A stretch of DNA of 32,872 nucleotides from an uncultured Ruminococcus sp. (GTDB taxonomy: Bacteria; Bacillota; Clostridia; UBA1212), in contig CACZNV010000078.1 of NCBI GenBank assembly GCA_902782645.1, positions 1-32,872 on the forward strand. The letters run 5' to 3'. Within the stretch, counting starts at the first letter, position 1. Every line of letters begins with the position of its first letter. This document shows, in pieces, positions 25,189 to 32,872 of this stretch. Below the pieces are notes generated by a model that saw only the letters and a list, made by a program, of their open reading frames with translations, ran no database searches and had not been told where the DNA came from. Position numbers and translations under genes: made by a program.

Positions 25189-27063
25189 ATGAAAAAGAAA
25201 CACAAGAGGGAACTGATAAAAATAATAATTGCGACAGTGCTCCTGATAGCTGCGGCTTTGTCTTTCAGGTTTATACCCATTGACTACGGCAATGTATGGT
25301 TCTTTGTGATGAGAATCTGCGTCTATGCGGCGATCTATATGATACTCGGATTTGACATCATGGTCGGCGCGGTGAAGAACGTGTTTTCGGGCGATTTCCT
25401 TGACGAGAGGTTCCTGATGACGATCGCGTCGGTGGCGGCGTTTTTCATTGGCGAGTACATCGAAGGCATCGCGGTTATTATTTTTTACAGCATTGGCGAG
25501 CTTTTCCAGGATATCGCGGTTGGGCGGAGCAGAAATATGATATCCGCTGCCGCGGGGCTGAGGGTTGACGTGTGCCATCTTGTGACTGAGGAAGGAACCG
25601 TTGACAAAAAGCCGGCTGAGATAGGCGAAGGAAGCGTTATCGAAGTGAGACCGGGCGAGAGGATCCCCATTGACGGTGTGGTGGTGGAAGGTCTTTCCGG
25701 CATTGACACCTCAAGCATAACGGGTGAATCCGCGCCGGTGAGCGTGGGACCGGGCGAGAATGTGTACGGCGGCACGGTGTCCACGGACGGACTGCTCAAA
25801 ATCAGAACCCTCACCACCGCCGAAAACTCCAGTCAGGAGAGAATCATATCTCTTGTGGAAGAGGCTTCTATGAACAAATCCGTGACGGAGAGGTTCATAA
25901 CGAAGTTCGCAAGGGTCTATACGCCTGTTGTGGTTATATTTGCAGTTCTTCTTGCGGTCATACCTTCAATTATATTCCACGCCCCGGAGCGATGGATCAG
26001 AACGGCAATAATGTTCCTGGTGGTTTCCTGCCCCTGCGCACTTGTGGTGTCGATACCGTTGGCGTTTTTCGCGGGAGTGGGCAGAGCCTCCAAGGAGGGC
26101 GTGCTGGTGAAGGGCGCAGAGTACCTGGAGAGGCTTTCGGAGGTTGAAAATTATGTATTCGACAAGACGGGAACGGTGACTTCGGGATCCTTCTCGGTGA
26201 GAAACATCAGACTTGCGGAGGGCATCGATAAAAAACGGCTCACGGAGGCGGCGCTGTTCATTGAGAGCGGCTCGAACCATCCGATTGCGGAGGCCGTGGT
26301 GAAGTACTGCACTGAAGAGGGCGCCGTGATTTCGGACAAACCGGAGGATTACAAGGAAATTCCGGGCCTTGGCGTGTCCGTGAAAAGAGGCGACACGCTT
26401 TTAAGAGCGGGAAACCTTAGGTATGCGAAAAAGATTGCCGGCGACGGTTTTTCCTCTGACGGCAAGGCAACGGAGGTGTTCGTCTTCGAGGATGACACTT
26501 ATCTCGGAATGTTTGAGCTTGGCGACAGGGTGAAGGATGGCGTGAAAGATACGTTTGACGCGCTCAGAAAAAAGTGCGGCGCCAAGAAAATCATAATGCT
26601 GTCCGGAGACCGGGACGGGGCCTGCAAAGAAGTTGCGGAGGCCTGCGGCTTTGACGAATACAGGTCGGAGCTTCTTCCCGAGGGCAAGATCAGGGCGCTT
26701 GGCGAGGTGATTCAACACGCCAAGAAATCCACCGTTTACGTGGGAGACGGCATAAACGATGCACCGGTGCTGGCCCTTGCGGATGTGGGAATCGCCATGG
26801 GCGGGGTCGGCCAGGACGCAGCGGTGGAAGCTGCAGACTGCATCCTCATGAACGACGACCTGGGAAAGCTTGTGAGAGCCTCTCAGATTTCAGGGAAAAC
26901 GGTCAGAGTGGCCCGCCAGAATGTGATATTCGCAATCGGCATAAAGCTTTTGGTGCTTTTGGCGGCGGCCTTCGGTTTCGGTATCATGTGGGTCGCGGTG
27001 TTTGCGGATGTGGGAGTTTTGATACTCGCAATACTAAACTCGCTGAGAGTAATGCGATCTTAA
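25189..27063 (+). CDS. P1B-2-type ATPase, Zn/Cd/Pb exporter
   Basis: This ATPase pumps soft divalent metals out of the cell. Motifs are TGES (178-181), CPC (281-283), DKTGT with the phosphorylated D325, the nucleotide-binding SNHPIAEA (362-369) and GDGINDAP (519-526). In the last membrane segments N578, K586 and D607-x-G609 fit the P1B-2 group (Zn, Cd, Pb). At 624 residues it lacks the N-terminal HMA domain, which the preceding gene supplies. The substrate is inferred from this pattern and the alpha5 sensor; Cd or Zn is most likely. Confidence 0.94.
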   Translation: MKKKHKRELIKIIIATVLLIAAALSFRFIPIDYGNVWFFVMRICVYAAIYMILGFDIMVGAVKNVFSGDFLDERFLMTIASVAAFFIGEYIEGIAVIIFYSIGELFQDIAVGRSRNMISAAAGLRVDVCHLVTEEGTVDKKPAEIGEGSVIEVRPGERIPIDGVVVEGLSGIDTSSITGESAPVSVGPGENVYGGTVSTDGLLKIRTLTTAENSSQERIISLVEEASMNKSVTERFITKFARVYTPVVVIFAVLLAVIPSIIFHAPERWIRTAIMFLVVSCPCALVVSIPLAFFAGVGRASKEGVLVKGAEYLERLSEVENYVFDKTGTVTSGSFSVRNIRLAEGIDKKRLTEAALFIESGSNHPIAEAVVKYCTEEGAVISDKPEDYKEIPGLGVSVKRGDTLLRAGNLRYAKKIAGDGFSSDGKATEVFVFEDDTYLGMFELGDRVKDGVKDTFDALRKKCGAKKIIMLSGDRDGACKEVAEACGFDEYRSELLPEGKIRALGEVIQHAKKSTVYVGDGINDAPVLALADVGIAMGGVGQDAAVEAADCILMNDDLGKLVRASQISGKTVRVARQNVIFAIGIKLLVLLAAAFGFGIMWVAVFADVGVLILAILNSLRVMRS

Positions 27064-27268
27064 AAAATCGGGATTTTTGGCTCTTTACGCAAGTCGCAAA
27101 AAAGGACTAACAAAAACAGACTATACCTCTAAAAGCACACAAGGTGTCTTACGACAATTACTTGCGACTTGCTTTGCGCGAGCTACCCGCTCGCAGTACC
27201 TTCGTACAGCGTCGGGGTCGCGCACGCAAAAATAGCTCAAAAATCTTGATTTTTTGATCTTTGCGAAT
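27056..27268. repeat. Palindromic element, copy B
   Basis: About 210 bases after the ATPase stop contain nested inverted repeats. The outer ends both carry AAAAATC-NN-GATTTTT (27063-27078 and 27239-27254), and by hand about 30 bases at each end are imperfect complements. An 11-base arm GCAAGTCGCAA (27089-27099) pairs perfectly with TTGCGACTTGC (27162-27172), and a hairpin GCGAGC-TACCC-GCTCGC lies at 27178-27194. No reading frame or transposase is seen. The right 76 bases match copy A at 3-78. A MITE-like or REP-like element is the best fit. Confidence 0.65.
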
Positions 27269-27282
27269 ATTAGATATGATTT

Positions 27283-27309
27283 AAAAATCAGGGGCTTGCG
27301 TGCCCCTGA

Positions 27310-27311
<2 letters not shown>
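27283..27311 (-). terminator. Intrinsic terminator of the ABC-F gene
   Basis: Reading on the minus strand, AATCAGGGGC and GCCCCTGATT form a 10-base-pair stem around six bases, followed by TTTAAATC. The stem overlaps the stop codon of the ABC-F gene. Confidence 0.8.
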
Positions 27312-29271
<1,960 letters not shown>

Positions 29272-29298
29272 GGCTTCTCCCTCCGGAAAATAAAACTC

Positions 29299-29334
29299 AA
29301 GCCGGCTTCTCAACTCCAGTCAAAAAGCCGGCTT
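29299..29334 (-). promoter_or_regulatory. 5-prime hairpin of the ABC-F transcript
   Basis: Two copies of the self-complementary AAGCCGGCTT (29299-29308 and 29325-29334) pair to give a 10-base-pair stem with a 16-base loop on the minus strand. The predicted transcript starts at about 29332, at the base of this stem, and T-rich sequence and the SD follow. It could also end transcription from the upstream unit. Confidence 0.6.
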
Positions 29335-29338
29335 ACAC

Positions 29339-29367
29339 ATAATACAAAAGACTCTATATCCTGTCAA
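29339..29367 (-). promoter_or_regulatory. Promoter of the ABC-F gene
   Basis: On the minus strand TTGACA (29367-29362) and TATTAT (29344-29339) are 17 bases apart, near consensus. The predicted start near 29332 leaves about 60 bases of leader that contain a hairpin. Confidence 0.8.
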
Positions 29368-29409
29368 AGATTTCTTGCGAAAACGCTGCGGCGTGCGGGA
29401 GGGCGGCGC

Positions 29410-30114
29410 CTATTTTGCGTTGGCGTCTTTCCCGTGAAGAATGTTGTAAAGCGCATCGGTGAATTCCCTGTAGTGCTTCGGAAAATTCTGGGACCCGCTT
29501 GCATGAATCTTCGTTCCTCCGTTCACCACACCGTCGAACCGGAACATGATGCCGTCAAGGACTCCCTTCGGGTGGGGACCATTAAAACCGTTCCAGGACA
29601 GTATCTTGCAGTCGTTAAGAACCTGAAGAATGTCGCACTCGCTGCAGACCGCCCGGGATATGAGGACCCGTTCATCCCTGTCGTTTTCATACCTCATACC
29701 GTAGGCGGAGACTTCGGCCATGCCGTCCTTCATCACAATCTCTCTTTCATTCGCACCCCGCATGCCGGTCTCACGGAGAGTTACAATTTCAAAGGAGCTG
29801 ATGGTCCCGCAGTGAGCCTTGGCGGGTTCGTTGGAGTTGCCCGCAGTCAGCTTTTTCAGTTTCCGCGCCTCAAAAAAGCCGATTTGCCTGTTTTTCCTTG
29901 CCATATCCACGTACCTTTGATACTCGTCGCCGCTTATGGAGTAATACTCGTTATCGGTGCCGTAGCCGCTGCTGTTGTTCACCGTGATGTCCCTGTGGAG
30001 AATAAAGCCGCCCTCGAAGACGCCAATGTACTCGCAAATGAGCTTGTTTTTGTCAACGTTGACCGTGAAAAGCCTTTTGTACTCGAGCCGTTCCTCTGTA
30101 TAAATCATGTCCAT
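29410..30114 (-). CDS. Protein of unknown function
   Basis: I do not recognise this 234-residue protein. It has no signal peptide and no membrane segment. The start MDMIYTEERLEYKRLF is followed by a mixed beta-like region, a VCSECD cysteine pair near residue 165, and a conserved-looking end, KIHASGSQNFPKHYREF. GAGGGAG lies seven bases before the ATG. It is 12 bases downstream of the preceding minus-strand gene, so the two form an operon. Base composition resembles its neighbours and it contains several CGCCAA motifs. No enzymatic motif is visible. Confidence 0.75.
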   Translation of the reverse strand: MDMIYTEERLEYKRLFTVNVDKNKLICEYIGVFEGGFILHRDITVNNSSGYGTDNEYYSISGDEYQRYVDMARKNRQIGFFEARKLKKLTAGNSNEPAKAHCGTISSFEIVTLRETGMRGANEREIVMKDGMAEVSAYGMRYENDRDERVLISRAVCSECDILQVLNDCKILSWNGFNGPHPKGVLDGIMFRFDGVVNGGTKIHASGSQNFPKHYREFTDALYNILHGKDANAK

Positions 30115-30126
30115 AGCCTGACTCCC

Positions 30127-30462
30127 TCAGATGATGCCGCAGCTTGCCGAAAGCTGAGCTTCAAGTTTCTCGTAAAATGCCGTGTAAAAAGCAATTCTAT
30201 CCCGCCAGAGTTCATTGGCGGTTTCGGTGGCCATCTCCACGTCTTTCAGCCGCCGGAGCCCCTCAAGCTTTTTCGCAACAAAAGCTTTCTTGTCGCCAAT
30301 GCTTTTCTCAAGAAACCCTTCCGCAGAGAGAAATTCGTGAATGCGGTATGAATGCTCAAGCCTGTACGCCTTGGCGTCAGGGTGGGCCGAAAGATAAGCC
30401 CCTTCGTCAAATTTGCTTTTCAAAAAAGCCTCGGCTTTTGCGATAAGATCCTGTGCTGCCAT
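30127..30462 (-). CDS. Small protein, possible remnant of an HD-domain protein
   Basis: The 111-residue product has an N-terminal segment YRLEHSYRI (33-41), similar to the first helix of HD hydrolases, and a C-terminal helix, TETANELWRDRIAFYTAF, similar to the end of such proteins as I recall them. The central metal-binding HD core is absent, so catalysis is unlikely. It may be an in-frame deletion product or only a coincidental likeness. The frame opens at 30480, but GGAGG fits the ATG at 30462 and the promoter leaves too little room for the earlier start. It heads a two-gene operon. Confidence 0.65.
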   Translation of the reverse strand: MAAQDLIAKAEAFLKSKFDEGAYLSAHPDAKAYRLEHSYRIHEFLSAEGFLEKSIGDKKAFVAKKLEGLRRLKDVEMATETANELWRDRIAFYTAFYEKLEAQLSASCGII

Positions 30463-30492
30463 TATTTCCTCCGGTTTCATTTCTCAAATACA

Positions 30493-30521
30493 TTTATATA
30501 AAAAACGGGGCGGTTTTGCAA
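30493..30521 (-). promoter_or_regulatory. Promoter of the two-gene unknown unit
   Basis: On the minus strand TTGCAA (30521-30516) and TATAAA (30498-30493) are 17 bases apart. The predicted start near 30486 supports translation from the ATG at 30462. Confidence 0.65.
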
Positions 30522-30571
30522 TAAGTGATTTGGCGGAGCGAAGTTTAAGTTTAAGGACTCAACTGCGCTGA

Positions 30572-30599
30572 TTGACATAGTCTAAATGTATGATACAAT
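30572..30599 (+). promoter_or_regulatory. Promoter of the surface protein gene
   Basis: TTGACA (30572-30577) and TACAAT (30594-30599) are 16 bases apart, with a TGA extended -10. The predicted leader runs about 60 bases to the ATG, preceded by GGGAG. Confidence 0.8.
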
Positions 30600-30666
30600 T
30601 ACGCATAAGGGTATCATGGAATAAAATGACTTTTGCGCCACCGAACACGGCGGATGGGAGTTCAGT

Positions 30667-32872
30667 ATGAAAAAATACATCTGCACATTCCTTATGCTTA
30701 GTATTGCATTGGTTTTAATCCCTTTCGCAATCTTTAGCGAAGACAATTGCGAGCACCCGGAGTCTCATATGATACGGATTGATTCGTCTTACTGCGCCCA
30801 CGTTTGTGATATCTGTGGTGAGCAGATTGAACTACATGAGCACGACTATGTTGCCAGACAGGCAATCGGCGGAGAGGATTGTTCAAAATCAGGCCATTTT
30901 ACTTACGAATGCATGTACGGCTGCGGTGCGTATATTGAAACAGATGAACCGTATTACAATGTTTCCCATTCTTACAAAGACGGAATATGTACAAGCTGCG
31001 GTCTTTCAAAACCTGATGAAGCAAAGAATATAAAAGTGGAAGTTATACCCGAAATTGACGATTTGGTCTGCAGATTCGGTGATATTTTTACATACAACGT
31101 AAGGTTACTGGGGCTTGACGGAGATGATAACGATCCCACACTTGGCGTATGGGAACACGATCTATGGGAAATCGTGCGCCTTTATGATCAAAAGGGTTCT
31201 CTTGTATACGAGTCTTCTTTAGGTGTACCGCTGACAGGTTATTTAAATCACTTCGTTTCCTTTGCGTTTGATTCATATAAATTAATAGGCGGAGATTATT
31301 TACTGGTGGAGGAAATATACCGCTATGAAAACGGAAATCCGGTTGAAATGGTAACCGCTTCATGCCCAATCAAGTATTACGATAACAACGGATACTACGG
31401 AGGCGGCGAACCTATTTCTGACTTAAAAATCAATTTGACGGGTCTTGAATACATACAACACATGTTTGAAGGAATCTGCATTGACGGCAGTGATATGGAT
31501 TGTAATGAAATTAGACTTCGATACAACGTTAAAACGGCAAGTGAAAACGGTCTTCCTATGAGAGCAGAAACCATAAGGGTTTGCTTGGCAAACGGGGATA
31601 AGGTGATAAGACAGGATAATTTCACTACACCCGAATCAGCTCAAATATCCTCGGCTTTTACCGTCCGTGAAGATGAATTCCCTGACGGAGTCTACACTCT
31701 GAGTGCTTATGTCGTAGATTCTCCGATGGTAAAAAGCACGGTAGATTTTGATTTCAATCTATCGGAAATCCTTCCGGAACCTGAAATACACGAGGACCCG
31801 GCTCTGCCTGTCCCAAACGTAACCGTAAGCGTTGATAAAGAAAAATACGATTATTATGATACTATCATCCTGACCGTAGAACTCGAGTATGAGGAAGGGC
31901 CGCTTGAAGATCTCGATGCGATTGTTTATGACGGTGACACCGGCACGACTTATCTCTGGGCCAAAGTAACTGTTTGTTTTCCCGACGGTTATGAACTTGT
32001 TGATTATCCGGATAGTCTGAATCGCATAGACACCGGAGTTTTCTCGGGTAAAATTAATTTTTTGAAAGATACCCCCGAATTGTTAAGCATCGACAAAATA
32101 GGCGAATGCATAATATCAGTAAAAGTCGCGGGCGGAATCGGTACCGCAAGTTTTTATTACACGGCGGAAGAGATATCCTGCACCGGAGAACACTCCTTCG
32201 GAGAATGGACTCCGTCCCCTTCCGTTGTTGGACATGAAAGAAAATGCACTCTGTGCGGCAAGTTAGAATACGGACAACACGCAGCGGACGATGAAACCGT
32301 TACTCTCCCTTTTTACACTTATGACGATGAAGGAAATCAGACGGAAAGCGGTTGCTGCCGCGAATTCACTCGCTGCAAAATTTGCGACGGTTTTATCGAA
32401 GAAGTGGGAAACCATCACAAAGGGCCGTTTACACATTCTTTTTACGATGGCGAACACGCCTCTTGTGTATCGGATGGTTATGCGTATTCTGTCGACATCT
32501 GTTCTTGCTGCGGATTTGCAACAAATCGCACCGAGATTTATTATCCTTCAAAAGGTCATAATGTGGTAGGCGGCGTTTGTTCTGTCTGCGGAATAAAAGA
32601 AAGCAATCTCAACTGTCATACAGAGATAACGGCGGACAAAAACGAAGTAGGGGAAAACGAGCTGATTAAAGTGACATATACACTTAAAGACGCCGGCGGA
32701 GAGCCTGTCAAAGGGTGGATAGTTTCGCCTCAGATATTACAGGTAATCGAATCGGATGACGGAAATACTACGTATATTCCGACAGGTTTCCTCCAAAACG
32801 ATTCCTTCGGCAGCGGTACAGAAACGGACGAGAACGGAACTGCAGTATTCTATTTCAGATGCGGTAATTTCA
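30667..32872 (+). CDS. Large secreted cysteine-rich surface protein, partial
   Basis: The frame is open from an ATG preceded by GGGAG to the window edge (735 codons, no stop), so the C-terminus is missing. Residues 1-24 form a signal peptide (KKYICTFLMLSIALVLIPFA, then S/ED). CxxC-type modules lie near C47/C50, C108/C111, C527/C530, C570/C573 and C638/C641, often beside histidines. They are like the GHxxxxW...CxxCG repeats of clostridial surface proteins. Between them are Ig-like stretches near 385-500 and from 651. The end and any anchor lie outside. Codon use is richer in A/T than its neighbours. Confidence 0.85.
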   Translation, partial: MKKYICTFLMLSIALVLIPFAIFSEDNCEHPESHMIRIDSSYCAHVCDICGEQIELHEHDYVARQAIGGEDCSKSGHFTYECMYGCGAYIETDEPYYNVSHSYKDGICTSCGLSKPDEAKNIKVEVIPEIDDLVCRFGDIFTYNVRLLGLDGDDNDPTLGVWEHDLWEIVRLYDQKGSLVYESSLGVPLTGYLNHFVSFAFDSYKLIGGDYLLVEEIYRYENGNPVEMVTASCPIKYYDNNGYYGGGEPISDLKINLTGLEYIQHMFEGICIDGSDMDCNEIRLRYNVKTASENGLPMRAETIRVCLANGDKVIRQDNFTTPESAQISSAFTVREDEFPDGVYTLSAYVVDSPMVKSTVDFDFNLSEILPEPEIHEDPALPVPNVTVSVDKEKYDYYDTIILTVELEYEEGPLEDLDAIVYDGDTGTTYLWAKVTVCFPDGYELVDYPDSLNRIDTGVFSGKINFLKDTPELLSIDKIGECIISVKVAGGIGTASFYYTAEEISCTGEHSFGEWTPSPSVVGHERKCTLCGKLEYGQHAADDETVTLPFYTYDDEGNQTESGCCREFTRCKICDGFIEEVGNHHKGPFTHSFYDGEHASCVSDGYAYSVDICSCCGFATNRTEIYYPSKGHNVVGGVCSVCGIKESNLNCHTEITADKNEVGENELIKVTYTLKDAGGEPVKGWIVSPQILQVIESDDGNTTYIPTGFLQNDSFGSGTETDENGTAVFYFRCGNF

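Noticed and set aside
30779-31033. Second-frame reading frame of 84 residues within the surface protein gene
   Set aside because: It lies inside a longer frame that starts with a signal peptide and SD and stays open to the edge.

Overview
The window reads as a chromosomal segment of a Firmicute, most likely class Clostridia. The grounds are a continuous S10-spc-alpha ribosomal protein super-operon in clostridial order, strong AGGAGG ribosome binding sites, frequent TTG starts, and an L17 protein with an internal insert that I recall from Ruminococcaceae/Oscillospiraceae-like genomes. Family and species cannot be fixed from the sequence alone.

Region 1-580 holds the end of a palindromic repeat, an intrinsic terminator of an upstream unit, a very good sigma-A promoter with an AT-rich upstream tract, and an RNA leader of about 330 nt. 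Region 580-16514 is one long plus-strand super-operon: rpsJ, rplC, rplD, rplW, rplB, rpsS, rplV, rpsC, rplP, rpmC, rpsQ, rplN, rplX, rplE, rpsN, rpsH, rplF, rplR, rpsE, rpmD, rplO, secY, adk, map, infA, rpmJ, rpsM, rpsK, rpsD, rpoA, rplQ. It closes with an intrinsic terminator. Genes are tightly spaced except for three long spacers (before rplC, rplF and adk), each of which folds into several hairpins. The protein-folding and secretion genes secY and map, and the initiation factor infA, lie in their usual places.

Region 16618-20766 holds a manganese exporter (mntP), then a coupled set of RNA-modification genes (RsmF-like m5C methyltransferase, RsuA-like pseudouridine synthase, and an uncharacterised class I methyltransferase), closed by a terminator shared with the convergent strand. 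Region 20796-24305 (minus strand) is a two-gene glycosyltransferase operon, one gene being a fusion of two GT4 enzymes. Region 24407-27063 is a Zn/Cd/Co stress operon: an ArsR/SmtB sensor with an alpha5-type metal site, a free-standing heavy-metal-binding domain protein and a P1B-type ATPase, all behind a promoter that carries a perfect 14-bp-arm operator. Region 27056-27268 is a second copy of the palindromic repeat seen at the left edge.

Region 27310-30521 (minus strand) holds an ABC-F protein with its own promoter and a 5-prime hairpin, and a two-gene unit of unknown function. From 30572 to the right edge there is a promoter and an incomplete gene for a large secreted, cysteine-rich protein with Ig-like segments.

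The most unusual signal is not a gene. The hexamer CGCCAA/TTGGCG occurs about 84 times by hand count against about 16 expected by chance. It is densest between 16.6 and 30.6 kb, occurs in several reading frames and also in spacers, and nearly vanishes in the final surface-protein gene.
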